The notes: generated from the sequence alone by a model not told the origin. A stretch of 51,150 nucleotides of DNA from Gammaproteobacteria bacterium (GCA_028870705.1 JAGWPD010000227.1:1-51150), one strand, 5' to 3'; positions 27,092-37,209 are shown, numbered from the stretch's first letter. Numbers and translations: made by a program.

Positions 27092-28940
27092 ACTGCGACT
27101 GCGCGCCATACTTGATGGCGCTATTGGCGAATCCGTAACCATTGTAGCCACGTCGTTCGACGATCTCGAAAAAGAACCGTTTGGCGAAGGCGCGGGTGTA
27201 GATGTGGAAATATTCGCCGGTGGCGTCGCGGTCGTAGAGTATGTTGAATTCCTTCATTCGCTGTAGTGCTTGATCGTCGAGGCCGAACTCTGCGCCGATG
27301 TGGGCATAGTAGTTGCAAGGAATGGCGAGCACCTCCATGCCTAGCGCGCGCATTTTCTTTGCGGTAAGCAAGATGTCGTCCGTGGCGAACGCGATTTGTT
27401 GCAAACCGGCGCCTCCATAGCTGTTGAGGAAGCGAGACGCCAGGGTCTGATCGCTTTCTGGCTCGTTGAGCACGATCCGCAACCGCCCCGATGCGGACTG
27501 CAGTGCCTGCGACAGGGTCAGTCCGGCCGGCTCGGCCACCTCCGTGGCTGCAACTTTGGTGGATTCGAACAACGACAGGTAGAACAGCAGCCAGGAGGGC
27601 ATCTCCTTGTCGCTCATGACTTGGGTGAAGTGATCGACCCAGCGCAGACCCACACCACTATGATCGGCCTGCTCGTTGACAGGCAGGAACTCCGTGTCCC
27701 ACATTGGTGTGGCAAAGGCGGCAGAAACGAAATAGAGCAGGCTGTTGCCCACCCCCACCACCGCGGGAATGCGGAATTCTCCCGGACCCACATCCTGGGA
27801 GTAGGTGCTGATACTCAATTTGCTGGCCCGCTCAAGGGCTGCGTGTGGATCATCGACACGCAACCCGATCGCGCAGACGGACGCGCCGTGTGCCGAGCGG
27901 AACTTCGGCGCGAAACCTTCGGATTCGCAATTGATGATCAGATTGATTTCCCCCTGGCGCCAGCGCGTAACGGCCTTGCGACGATGCCGGTCTGTCGGCA
28001 CAAAGCCCATCTTGCGCAGCATCTGTTCAAGTCGCGGCGCCTCATCGTTGCTGGCGCAGAACTCGAAGAACTCGACGTTCTGGCAGCCAATACGTGCATC
28101 GGCGATTGGCAGCGAGCGGCGCCGGCGGCTGCGTTCCAGTTGCTCGAACAGATAGGTGAGCGATCGCATGCCATCGAGCGCGATGCCCTCGGTGGGCGCG
28201 GAACGGAAGTGATCGTTGAAGATCTCCAGCGACACTGCGCCGTCGTAGCCGAGATCCTGTACCACGGCAGCGAAGTCGACCACCGCAAGATCGCCCTGTC
28301 CCGGCATGCAGCGAAAGTGCCTGCTCAGCCACTCGGCGCTGGTGGGTAGATCCGGGGCATCAGCGATCTGCACATGTAAGATTTTGGCGACGTCGATGGA
28401 GCGCAGGCTCTGCAGCGGACCACCACCCTTGAGGGTGCCGAAACTATCCAGCACCAGACCCACCGCCGGATGATCCACCTTTTGCACAATGGACCACGCA
28501 TCACGGTGATCGGATACGTACTTGCCCCAGGCGAGAGCTTCGTAACCTACGCGTAGTCCGCGCGCAGCGGCGCGCTGACCCAGTTCGCGCAGGTCGTCGG
28601 CGATCCGATCGCGGTGACCAAGGGACTCCGGATCAACGTTGGATGTGACGATCAAGAGGTCAGCCCCGAGTTCCCGAACCACTTCGAAGCGGCGCTCAGC
28701 GCGCGCGAAAGCACGCTCTCGCAGATGTGCTGGCATGCCCTCGAAGCACTCCAGCGGCTGGAGCGCGGTACAGACCAATCCCAAATCGCGGATCATCGCG
28801 CCGATGTCGCTGGCGGGATATGGCGAGGCCAACAGGTCGCTCTCGAAGATTTCAACCCCGGCGAAGCCTGCATGCGCGATGGCCGTGAGTTTGTCCTTCA
28901 GCATGCCGCTGACGGAGACGGTCGCTATGGATTTGAGCAT
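27066..28940 (-). CDS. quiC1: Two-domain 3-dehydroshikimate dehydratase (TIM-barrel isomerase + HPPD/VOC-like fusion, QuiC1 type)
   Basis: N-terminal MLKSIATVSVSGMLKDKLTAIAHAGFAGVEIFESDL; C-terminal VOC/HPPD part with FATDDILLTAKKMRALGMEVL...NYYAHIGAEFGLDD and FFFEIVERRGYNGYGFANS. Confidence 0.82.
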   Translation of the reverse strand: MLKSIATVSVSGMLKDKLTAIAHAGFAGVEIFESDLLASPYPASDIGAMIRDLGLVCTALQPLECFEGMPAHLRERAFARAERRFEVVRELGADLLIVTSNVDPESLGHRDRIADDLRELGQRAAARGLRVGYEALAWGKYVSDHRDAWSIVQKVDHPAVGLVLDSFGTLKGGGPLQSLRSIDVAKILHVQIADAPDLPTSAEWLSRHFRCMPGQGDLAVVDFAAVVQDLGYDGAVSLEIFNDHFRSAPTEGIALDGMRSLTYLFEQLERSRRRRSLPIADARIGCQNVEFFEFCASNDEAPRLEQMLRKMGFVPTDRHRRKAVTRWRQGEINLIINCESEGFAPKFRSAHGASVCAIGLRVDDPHAALERASKLSISTYSQDVGPGEFRIPAVVGVGNSLLYFVSAAFATPMWDTEFLPVNEQADHSGVGLRWVDHFTQVMSDKEMPSWLLFYLSLFESTKVAATEVAEPAGLTLSQALQSASGRLRIVLNEPESDQTLASRFLNSYGGAGLQQIAFATDDILLTAKKMRALGMEVLAIPCNYYAHIGAEFGLDDQALQRMKEFNILYDRDATGEYFHIYTRAFAKRFFFEIVERRGYNGYGFANSAIKYGAQSQFRNQPPQA

Positions 28941-29093
28941 TGTCGGACTACTTGTTGATCCGGTGCCAGCTGGGCACCCTGAAATTGCCTGTTGCCGCAG
29001 CAGCACATAGTGGCCGCGCGTGAAGCGAATGTCACGTGCTTGACGGACAAGTTAGTACACCGTAGCCTCACATGCTCCAGGGAGGCCGGTGAA

Positions 29094-30245
29094 GTGGTGG
29101 TGCGGGTGAGCCGGGTCTTGGCCGCGGTCTTTTTGTGCTGTATTGCCGCCGAAGTGCTCAGCGGAGTGCAGCGTCCTGCGCTCTCGGCGCCCGCTGCCTG
29201 CATGCCGGAGGGCAAGGCGGGGCTTCGCTATGTGTGTGGCGCCGAGCATCCTGAAGACCTGGCTCACATTCCCGGCACGCGCTGGCTCATCACGTCTGGC
29301 TTCAGCGATGGCGCGGGTCTCAAACTCATAGACACAGCTGCCGATACGCTGCATCGCTGGTATACCGGGGCGCCGGAGCAGGTGCACTACGATTCGCAAG
29401 CCTGGCCGGATTGCCCGGGGCCGCCCGATGTAGCGCGCTTCAACGCGCATGGCATACACCTGCATGATCCCCAGGACGGACGGCGCAGCCTGTATGTCGT
29501 CAATCATGGAGGCCGCGAGAGCATCGAGATATTTAGCGTCGAAACGCATGGCATCGCCGATCCGGGCCTGGTATGGAAAGGCTGCATCGTATTGCCGCCA
29601 GGCATGGCGGCCAATAGCGTATCGGTGTTTCGCGATGGAACCATACTGGCGACCGTGCTTACCCTGCCAGGCAGTACCATTGCAGATTTCGTCCGCGGTC
29701 AGAATACCGGTGTCGTGCTGCAATGGCGGCCAGGCGACAGTGGTTTCAAGTCGCTGCCAGGCACCGAGTTGCCTGGCAACAACGGCATCGAGGTCTCAGC
29801 CGACGACCAGGAATTCTACGTCGTCGCATTTGGACTGCACGCGGTTTACGTATACTCGCGATGCAATCCGCGCCACCCGCTCCGCTCGGCGGTGGCTCCG
29901 GGATTCATGCCGGACAACATTCACTGGGACGACGGCCAGCTGCTGCTCGCCGGAATGCAGCTGGACGAGCCCGCCTGCGGCGGTCTGCGCAAGGTCATCG
30001 ATGGCAAGGCTGACGAGATGCGCTGCCATCGTGGCTACGCGGTAGCGGCGCTTGATCCGGCGGCAATGCAATTCAAGGTCCTGGCAAAGTCGGGGCCGGA
30101 TCCCGATTTCAACGGCGTATCGGCTGCCGCCATCGTCAACAATGAACTATGGCTGGGTTCCTGGCAGCAGCCCGACCGCGTTGCACACCGGCCACTGCCA
30201 AGAGGGCCGAGCCTGAAAGCCGGCGCCCGGCCGCACGCGCCGTGA
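29094..30245 (+). CDS. Exported SMP-30/lactonase-like beta-propeller protein
   Basis: GTG start after GGAGG; signal-like N-terminus; repeated strands (FNAHGIHLHDPQDGRRSLYVVNHGGRESIEIF; PGNNGIEVSADDQEFYVVAF). Confidence 0.65.
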   Translation: MVVRVSRVLAAVFLCCIAAEVLSGVQRPALSAPAACMPEGKAGLRYVCGAEHPEDLAHIPGTRWLITSGFSDGAGLKLIDTAADTLHRWYTGAPEQVHYDSQAWPDCPGPPDVARFNAHGIHLHDPQDGRRSLYVVNHGGRESIEIFSVETHGIADPGLVWKGCIVLPPGMAANSVSVFRDGTILATVLTLPGSTIADFVRGQNTGVVLQWRPGDSGFKSLPGTELPGNNGIEVSADDQEFYVVAFGLHAVYVYSRCNPRHPLRSAVAPGFMPDNIHWDDGQLLLAGMQLDEPACGGLRKVIDGKADEMRCHRGYAVAALDPAAMQFKVLAKSGPDPDFNGVSAAAIVNNELWLGSWQQPDRVAHRPLPRGPSLKAGARPHAP

Positions 30246-30404
30246 AGGCTGCGCCAAGCGGGTATTCGTGCGTGCGGTCGGCGGGACCAGTGCTGCCGCG
30301 AGCATAATCCAAGGCTCTTTATCTGTAAGCGATCCGGCCAGCGGCCCTGGCGACTGTGTATCATTCAAGGACATAACTACAAACGTGCACTGCAGGGCGC
30401 ATCG

Positions 30405-31097
30405 ATGCTGAAAACAGTCAAGTCCGTACCCGCAATCGGCGCCCGGTCGCGCTCAGCCGGGCGCGCTGCTACCAGGCAGGCCGCGCGGGCCGATGGCAGC
30501 CGCGCCAACATTCTTGCCATGGCTACGCGCGAGTTTTCCGAGAAAGGCTTCACCGGCGCGCGCGTTGACGAGATTGCCGAGCGTATCGATACTTCCAAGC
30601 GAATGATCTACTACTATTTCGGGAGCAAGGAGGGCTTGTATCGCGCCGTGCTCGAGCAGTGCTATACGCAAGTCCGCCAGATCGATACGTCACTGGACCT
30701 GGACCGGCTGGCACCTGCGGCGGCACTGCGACAGCTGGTTTACGTGACTTTCGATTACCACAACAAGCATCCGGATTTCGTGCGCATCGTGATGAACGAA
30801 AATATCAACAAGGGTGCACAGATCGGCACGGTATCCAGTATCAAGACTCGCGCCAAAGTGATCATTTCAATGTTGCAGAAACTGATCAATCGAGGCGCGT
30901 CGACGGGTGTCTTTCGAGCTGACATTGACCCGGTGGACCTGCACATGGCTATCAGTGCATTGTGCTTCTACAATGTCTCCAATCGATATACCTTTGGCCG
31001 GGTGTTTCAGCGCAACATGACGGCGCCCGGCGCGCTTGCTAGCCGGCGCGAGACGGTTGCAAATATCATCGAACGCTGGTGTTGCATCAAGCCTTGA
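30405..31097 (+). CDS. TetR-family regulator (copy 1)
   Basis: ILAMATREFSEKGFTGARVDEIAERIDTSKRMIYYYFGSKEGLYRAVLE HTH. Confidence 0.9.
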   Translation: MLKTVKSVPAIGARSRSAGRAATRQAARADGSRANILAMATREFSEKGFTGARVDEIAERIDTSKRMIYYYFGSKEGLYRAVLEQCYTQVRQIDTSLDLDRLAPAAALRQLVYVTFDYHNKHPDFVRIVMNENINKGAQIGTVSSIKTRAKVIISMLQKLINRGASTGVFRADIDPVDLHMAISALCFYNVSNRYTFGRVFQRNMTAPGALASRRETVANIIERWCCIKP

Positions 31098-31965
31098 TTG
31101 TGTTTCGAAAGTTCACCAGCATGCGGGCGGAGTCGGGCACAGTGCCCGTGAACAGCCGGAAGGCCTCGGCCGCCTGAAACACCACCATTCCGCCGCCGTC
31201 AACGGTGCGGCAGCCTAGCATTCGAGCCGCACGCAGCAGCTCGGTCTCTAGCGGGAAATAGATGATTTCGGCCACCCACATCGAAGCGCGCAGGAGCGCG
31301 GCAGGCAGCGGGGTGCCCGGATACTTGGCCATGCCGACAGGAGTCGTATTGATAACGCCATCCGAGGCCGCCAGCGCTGCGGGCAATGTATCAATCAGCG
31401 TGACACGCCCCTCACCGAAGTACTTTGACAGAGTATTCCGAACCTGCGCGGCCTTGGCGCGGTCCACGTCGAAGACGTTCAGTTGCCGCGTGCCCATCTT
31501 CAGCATGGCATAGGCCACGGCGGAGCCCGCACCGCCGGCGCCCAGCTGGGTTACCACCCGATGACTCGCTCCCGGCAGGGTGCGCCGGAACCCTTCGGCG
31601 AACCCCCACCAGTCGGTGTTGTGGCCGATGCGTCGACCATTGGCGAAAATCAGGGTGTTTACCGCCCCCAATGCGGCGGCATCGGGCGAGAGTTCGTCCA
31701 CAAGTGGCAGGATCGTCTGCTTGCAGGGATGCGTAATATTGACGCCCGCAAACCCGGCCTGCTCTACTGCGCGCACCACGCGTGGCAAGGATGCAGGTCC
31801 GTCAGGCTGCTGATCGAGATCGAACAGCTGATAGCTGAGATTCAGACCCAAGGCCGCAGCTTCGTTCATGTGCAGCGCCGGGCTGCCGGAAGCCTGGATG
31901 CCCGAACCGATTAGTCCAGTGGCGATTGGCCGTTGCGACGCAACGTTCCGGTGATTCCCGTTCAT
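31087..31965 (-). CDS. Shikimate/quinate dehydrogenase (AroE family, catabolic QuiB/QsuD-like)
   Basis: GLIGSGIQASGSPALHMNEA; GFAGVNITHPCKQTILPLVDELSPDAAALGAVNTLIF; GHNTDWWGF; QLGAGGAGSAVAYAM. Confidence 0.85.
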   Translation of the reverse strand: MNGNHRNVASQRPIATGLIGSGIQASGSPALHMNEAAALGLNLSYQLFDLDQQPDGPASLPRVVRAVEQAGFAGVNITHPCKQTILPLVDELSPDAAALGAVNTLIFANGRRIGHNTDWWGFAEGFRRTLPGASHRVVTQLGAGGAGSAVAYAMLKMGTRQLNVFDVDRAKAAQVRNTLSKYFGEGRVTLIDTLPAALAASDGVINTTPVGMAKYPGTPLPAALLRASMWVAEIIYFPLETELLRAARMLGCRTVDGGGMVVFQAAEAFRLFTGTVPDSARMLVNFRNTIKA

Positions 31966-32261
31966 ATTAACTAACAAGTGCGTTCACAGCTAGGATAGCG
32001 GGGTTGCAGTGGCATAGCAACCGAGGTCCGGTCACGTGCTGGCCGGCATCGACGCACTATCTGCCCGGGCGGATGCGAGCCGACGGCAAGGATGCGGGAG
32101 CCGTGCGGATTGAGCATGATTCTCCCCAGGAGACTGGCGCCAGCGGCTTTTTCGACGGAAACTCCTGGCAGCGAATTGACGGCGCTGCAGTCCGGGGTTC
32201 CCGAACCGCCGTCTGCCAGGCAGGGTGCCCCGCCCCAACAGGGGACAGGAGCTAGGTCGAC

Positions 32262-32933
32262 ATGATATATCGAGCAGTCAGGAAGGTCTCAACGGCAGTC
32301 CGGCCCGGAAAGAAAAGAGCCTCGGGACCGGCGCAGGACTCCCGGGAGGAGATACTGGCGGTTGCGACCCAGGAATTTGCTCAACGCGGTCTGAGTGGCG
32401 CACGCGTCGACGAAATCGCTGCGCGCACCCGGACCTCCAAGCGGATGATCTATTACTACTTCAGCGGCAAGGAAGGTCTCTACCGCGCAGTGCTTGAGCG
32501 AGTTTACTCGGAGATTCGTCAGGTTGAAAGCCAGCTGGATCTGGACGGACTTGCGCCACAGGCTGCAATTGCACGCATCGTAGAGCTGACCTTCGACTAC
32601 GATGAGAGCCATCCCGAGTTCATCACGTTGGTTAACGTCGAAAACATCAACCGCGGCAAGAGCATCGGCAAGCTTTCCAGTGTTCACAAGCGATACGCGC
32701 ACATTCTCAGCGTAATGGCGCGCGTTTTGGAACGCGGTGTGGCGAGCGGTGTGTTTCGCCCGGATGTTACGCCGATAGACGTACGTCTTGTGATTGCGGC
32801 CCTGTGTTATTTCCGGGTCTCGAACCGCTATACGTTCGGCGCGCTGTTCGACTGCAATCTCGCCGAACCGGCCGTTCGCGCCCGTCATCGTCGTATGATC
32901 GTCGACGCCGTGCAGCGATTTTTGAAGGTCTGA
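32262..32933 (+). CDS. TetR-family regulator (copy 2)
   Basis: ILAVATQEFAQRGLSGARVDEIAARTRTSKRMIYYYFSGKEGLYRAVLE; collinear with copy 1 over its length. Confidence 0.9.
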   Translation: MIYRAVRKVSTAVRPGKKRASGPAQDSREEILAVATQEFAQRGLSGARVDEIAARTRTSKRMIYYYFSGKEGLYRAVLERVYSEIRQVESQLDLDGLAPQAAIARIVELTFDYDESHPEFITLVNVENINRGKSIGKLSSVHKRYAHILSVMARVLERGVASGVFRPDVTPIDVRLVIAALCYFRVSNRYTFGALFDCNLAEPAVRARHRRMIVDAVQRFLKV

Positions 32934-33005
32934 ACTGAGGTTACGCCTGCCGACGGAGGCGCCCTGGCTTCGCCTGGTGCTCCCGTCGGCGCGCCGGCGA
33001 CTACA

Positions 33006-33989
33006 TTATGCCACCGCAGGACGATGCGGCACTGCGGCGTCGGCGCTGCTGGCTGATATGTAGTCCAGAGGCAATCCCGCCGCCGGCACATAGCCATACA
33101 ACTCGTCGTCGGGCAGCGCGGCGCGCAGAATCTTGCGCACTCCCAGCAGCTTGTACAGGTCGATGCCGGTGCGCAATCCCATGGACTCGAGCATGAACAC
33201 CAGATCCTCGGTCACGATGTTGCCAGTGGCCCCAGGAGCGAACGGGCAACCGCCCAGTCCAGCCAGCGAACTATCGAAAGTGGTTACGCCCACTTCGAGA
33301 CCGGCCACGACATTGGCAAGTCCCAGACCGCGCGTATTGTGCAGATGCAGGCCTGCGAACGCTTGCGCGCCGATCGTTGAGCGCACCCGCGACACCAGCT
33401 GCTTCACCTGCTGCGGATTCGCATAACCGACGGAATCGGACAGACCTACTTCGTCGCAGCCGGCTGTCATGAGCGCCTCTGCCAGCCTTACAACCTTGTC
33501 GGCTGGCACAGCGCCCTCGTAGGTGCATCCGAAAGCCGTGGACATGCCGCCTTCGAATCGTGGTCGCCCGGCAACCGGCTGCTCACGCAGCATCGTGGCA
33601 ACGGCGCGCACCTCCTCGAGCATCTGCAGGTGCGTGCGCCGCACGTTTTTGAGACTGTGCGTCTCGGAGGCCGAGAATGGAATGGTGATCTTGTGCGCGC
33701 CAGCTCGTACTGCGGCCCGTGCGCCCTGAAGATTGGGCACCAGTACAGCAACCGTGAGTCCCGGCAGAGTCAACGCATGCGCCACCAGTTCAGCCGTATC
33801 TGCCAGCTGCGGCAGGAGTTTCGCCGGCACAAAGCTGCCGACTTCGATCTCACGCGCGCCGGCAGACACCTCCGCATCGATCCAGGCCTTCTTGTCGGCG
33901 AGCGGCATGATGTTGCCAATGCTCTGCAGGCCGTCACGCGGGCCAACCTCGCTGACCAGAATGTCAATGTCGCGCTGGGTGCCGATCAT
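33006..33989 (-). CDS. HMG-CoA lyase-like (DRE-TIM) protein
   Basis: VSEVGPRDGLQS; SLAGLGGCPFAPGATGNIVTEDLVFMLESMGL active-site Cys loop; GLHLHNTRGLGLAN. Confidence 0.88.
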   Translation of the reverse strand: MIGTQRDIDILVSEVGPRDGLQSIGNIMPLADKKAWIDAEVSAGAREIEVGSFVPAKLLPQLADTAELVAHALTLPGLTVAVLVPNLQGARAAVRAGAHKITIPFSASETHSLKNVRRTHLQMLEEVRAVATMLREQPVAGRPRFEGGMSTAFGCTYEGAVPADKVVRLAEALMTAGCDEVGLSDSVGYANPQQVKQLVSRVRSTIGAQAFAGLHLHNTRGLGLANVVAGLEVGVTTFDSSLAGLGGCPFAPGATGNIVTEDLVFMLESMGLRTGIDLYKLLGVRKILRAALPDDELYGYVPAAGLPLDYISASSADAAVPHRPAVA

Positions 33990-33998
33990 GGGTGCCGA

Positions 33999-35768
33999 TT
34001 AGCCCGTGGCTGCGTGCTCGAGATGCCTGTCGGGGCTGTAGATGTCGAGAATATTCCAATGGCCGGTCGTGGGCGTCGGATTATTTTTCATCGGTACGTC
34101 CAGTACGTAGGGACGGCCGGAAGCCAGCGCACGCCGCAGCGCAGGCCGGAGCTCGGCGGCTGAGGTGAGGCGCTCTCCCATGCAGCCGTAGGCCTTGGCA
34201 ATGTCGGCATAGTTGGGCGGTTGCTCTGCCCAGCCACCCCTGCTGGCCGGAAACAGCGTACCGTAAGTGACGCCATACGCCGCCTGCTGCAGGCCAGCGA
34301 TGGTGCCATAGGCGTTGTTGTTCATGACCAGCCAGATAATGGCGAGATTGTGCTCGGCCGCGGTGGCGAGAGCGGCGGGGTTCTGGCCGAATCCACCATC
34401 GCCGACCAGCGAAACGACAACTTTGTCCGGACAGGCCAATTTGGCGCCGATCGCGGCCGGCGGACCGAAACCCATCGTGGCAAAGCCGCCGCAGGTCAGC
34501 ACGCTGCCCGGCGTATAAATCGGAAATTGCTGCCCGACTCCATTCTTGTTCCAGCCCACGTCAGTGGTCATGATCGCATCGCGCGGCAACAACACACGCA
34601 ATTCGGCGAGAATTCGCTCGGGCATCATTGGGAAGGCATCTGACCGCTGATTCACGCTGTTTTCGGCCGCGAACGCGCGGCGAAAATCCGCTATCCGCTG
34701 GACAATCTGTGGCTCCTGGCGCCCAGCGGGGTACAGTTCGCGAGCAACTTTCAGCAGCGTGCCCAGCGCCTGCTTCAGATCCGCCACCACGCCGATCTCA
34801 GTCGGGAAATTGCGGCCAATTTCGCTGGGCTCGATGTCGATGTGGATGAGTTTGGTGGGCGGAATGTTGAATGTGTAGTCGCGATACCAGGAGCTGCAGT
34901 CGGCCTCCTTGAAACGCGTACCGACACCGAGTACCCAGTCGGCCGCGAGGCAGGTCTGATTGACAAGCGATGTACCCCAAAAGCCGGTCATGCCCAGTAC
35001 CAGCGGGTGATCGTCCGGGAGCACACCCTTGCCCATGAGGCTGTGGGCCACCGGGATCGTCAGGTGCTCGGCCAGACCGCGCAGTTCGTCCCACGCACGA
35101 GCGAGAATCATTCCCCCGCCCGCGTAAATGACCGGGTGACTGGCAGTCGCGAGATGCTTGATTATCTCGCCCGCGCTGGCCTGATCAATGGAGGGTTTGC
35201 GCAGCAAATGCGCGTTTGCCCGCAGCCGCGCGAATAGCGCGTCATCAATGACAGCCGAAAATACGTCCATCGGCACGTCGACCAGCACCGGGCCGGGCTG
35301 GCCGCTCTCCGCCAGAGCGAACGCCTTCTCGATAATTTCCGGAAATAGCTTCGGACTGTCGACTCGCCAAGCGCGCTTGACGAACGGCCGATAGATCTCC
35401 CACTGCGCGCCATCGGCGTGTAGATTGATTTCCTGATGCGGATGCTTGCCATAGTAGTGTGACGGCACGTCGCCGGCGATAACCACCATGGGAATGCAAT
35501 CCAGGGCGGCATTGGCGACGCCGGTCGCGGCGTTCGTGAGGCCAGGGCCCAGGTGTGTCAGCAGCACCGACGTCTTGCCCGAGGCGCGCGCGTAGCCATC
35601 GGCGGCATGCGCCGCAATCTGCTCGTGACGCACGTTGATGAACTCGACGTTACTCTCGGCCATCGCGGAAAGTACGGCGATATTGGTATGGCCACACAAT
35701 CCGAATACGTAGCGGATGCCGCGTTGCTCCAGGTAGCGCACCAGCAGATTGGCAACCGTGTCCTGCAT
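33999..35768 (-). CDS. Thiamine-diphosphate-dependent enzyme (acetolactate-synthase-like superfamily)
   Basis: RHEQIAAHAADGYARASGKTSVLLTHLGPGLTNA (catalytic Glu); ThDP motif LVGDGGFGQNPAALATAAEHNLAIIWLVMNNN. Confidence 0.88.
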   Translation of the reverse strand: MQDTVANLLVRYLEQRGIRYVFGLCGHTNIAVLSAMAESNVEFINVRHEQIAAHAADGYARASGKTSVLLTHLGPGLTNAATGVANAALDCIPMVVIAGDVPSHYYGKHPHQEINLHADGAQWEIYRPFVKRAWRVDSPKLFPEIIEKAFALAESGQPGPVLVDVPMDVFSAVIDDALFARLRANAHLLRKPSIDQASAGEIIKHLATASHPVIYAGGGMILARAWDELRGLAEHLTIPVAHSLMGKGVLPDDHPLVLGMTGFWGTSLVNQTCLAADWVLGVGTRFKEADCSSWYRDYTFNIPPTKLIHIDIEPSEIGRNFPTEIGVVADLKQALGTLLKVARELYPAGRQEPQIVQRIADFRRAFAAENSVNQRSDAFPMMPERILAELRVLLPRDAIMTTDVGWNKNGVGQQFPIYTPGSVLTCGGFATMGFGPPAAIGAKLACPDKVVVSLVGDGGFGQNPAALATAAEHNLAIIWLVMNNNAYGTIAGLQQAAYGVTYGTLFPASRGGWAEQPPNYADIAKAYGCMGERLTSAAELRPALRRALASGRPYVLDVPMKNNPTPTTGHWNILDIYSPDRHLEHAATG

Positions 35769-35772
35769 GAGC

Positions 35773-37209
35773 TTACGGTGCCTCGGTGTTGTAGAACTCG
35801 CCGAACAGTTCCTGGTCCGATGGGCGGTCTTCTGGAATTGGCCTGCTGACCCAGGTGGTCTGCATGAAGTGCTTTAGGTGGATGTTCTCATTGGTAATGT
35901 TGCCACCCCAGATGCCGCAGCCCAGGCTGGAGGTCATTGGCATGCCGTTGTTGAATGCTCCGGCGTTGGCTTTGGACTGGGGTTGGCGCACCATCATGCG
36001 ACTGACCGGTGCAACGCGCGCCAGGCGGTCAATGTGTTCGTCGTTGTGCGAGTAGATTCCACAGGAGTGGCCTTTGCCACCGACGTCGTAGATCTGCTGC
36101 ACCTTGCTCAGTGCGTCATCGAAACCTTCATAACGGTATACAGCCAGCAGCGTGGTGAGCTTTTCGCGTGAGTAGTTGTGCTTGGGTCCGATCTTGTCGC
36201 TTTCGACGATGATGAACTTGCGGTCGACCGGAATTTCAAACCCGGCTCGCTTGGTCACAACCTGCGGCGGACAGGCGACGGTATCGGCGAGTCGGTGACC
36301 GTCGTCATCCCACATGACCTTCTCGATCGCATCGGCCTGAGACCTGGAGGCAAGGAAGCCGCCTTCCTTCACCAGGGCAGCGAGCAACGCGTCGTAGATC
36401 CGCGAGTCGACGAGCAGATTTCCATCGGCCGAACAACCGGAGCCAAAATCCGACGTCTTCGACAAGCGTGTGTTGCGGGCCGCAATATCAATGTCCGCTG
36501 TCTCGTCAATTACCATCGTGGAGTTGCCGGCGCCGACACCGTAGGCAGGCTTACCGGAACTGTAGGCGGCACGCACCATCGGCTGGCCACCTGTTGCCAA
36601 CGTGAGATCGCAATTGGCCATGAGGTAGCCGGTCGCCGGAATACTGGGATTTTCGATACACTGGAACAGATCTGCGGGAGCTCCCTGGCGGCTGATGGCC
36701 TCGCGCATCACGCGCACCATTTCGAAGGTAGTCCGCTTGGATCGCGGGTGCGGGGAGAAGATTACCGCGTCCAGGCATTTCAGGGCATAGATGCCGGTAT
36801 AAGGAGGTGTGAGTTCCGGATTGGTTGTCGGTACCAGAGAGGCAATGACGCCGGCCGGCTTGGCGTATTTCACGATACCCTTTTCAGGCAATTCCTCAAT
36901 TACGCCCACGCTCTTCTGCCGCAGTGCGTCGCGCAGTACGCCGAGTATCTTCATGCGCTTGGAGTTGCGGCCTTCCGGGTCGCCCAAGCCACTCTCAACA
37001 ACGCTCATTTCGACAATGCGGCCAAAAGTCTTATCGTTGGCCGTCGCCCAGCCGAGGCCCCGGCAAAGCCTGTCGATCCTCTGTTGATCGTAGTGCTGCA
37101 CCACGCGCATCGCACCTCGAGCACGAGCAATCATGGCGTCGATCTCCTGGCGGGCAGCGGTTCCGAGTTCCCTGGAGGAGGAGGAGGATGTCCTAGTTAA
37201 TGAAGCCAT
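35773..37209 (-). CDS. Acylating aldehyde dehydrogenase-like (SauS/sulfoacetaldehyde-dehydrogenase group)
   Basis: KSVGVIEELPEKGIVKYAKPAGVIASLVPTTNPELTP; YSSGKPAYGVGAGNSTMVIDETADID; FGSGCSADGN catalytic-Cys region. ATG at 37209 (MASLTRTSSSSS). Confidence 0.75.
   Translation of the reverse strand: MASLTRTSSSSSRELGTAARQEIDAMIARARGAMRVVQHYDQQRIDRLCRGLGWATANDKTFGRIVEMSVVESGLGDPEGRNSKRMKILGVLRDALRQKSVGVIEELPEKGIVKYAKPAGVIASLVPTTNPELTPPYTGIYALKCLDAVIFSPHPRSKRTTFEMVRVMREAISRQGAPADLFQCIENPSIPATGYLMANCDLTLATGGQPMVRAAYSSGKPAYGVGAGNSTMVIDETADIDIAARNTRLSKTSDFGSGCSADGNLLVDSRIYDALLAALVKEGGFLASRSQADAIEKVMWDDDGHRLADTVACPPQVVTKRAGFEIPVDRKFIIVESDKIGPKHNYSREKLTTLLAVYRYEGFDDALSKVQQIYDVGGKGHSCGIYSHNDEHIDRLARVAPVSRMMVRQPQSKANAGAFNNGMPMTSSLGCGIWGGNITNENIHLKHFMQTTWVSRPIPEDRPSDQELFGEFYNTEAP

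Noticed and set aside
37165-37200. GAG/TCC triplet repeat at the ALDH N-terminus (SSSSS)
   Set aside because: In-frame triplet run in a non-conserved N-terminal tail; too short to call a functional repeat.
35773-37209. Calling the ALDH/ThDP pair a sulfoacetaldehyde (SauS/Xsc) pathway
   Set aside because: The ALDH resembles SauS but the ThDP protein does not read as Xsc, and no sulfonate transporter, SauT or Pta is adjacent. Left as an unassigned module.
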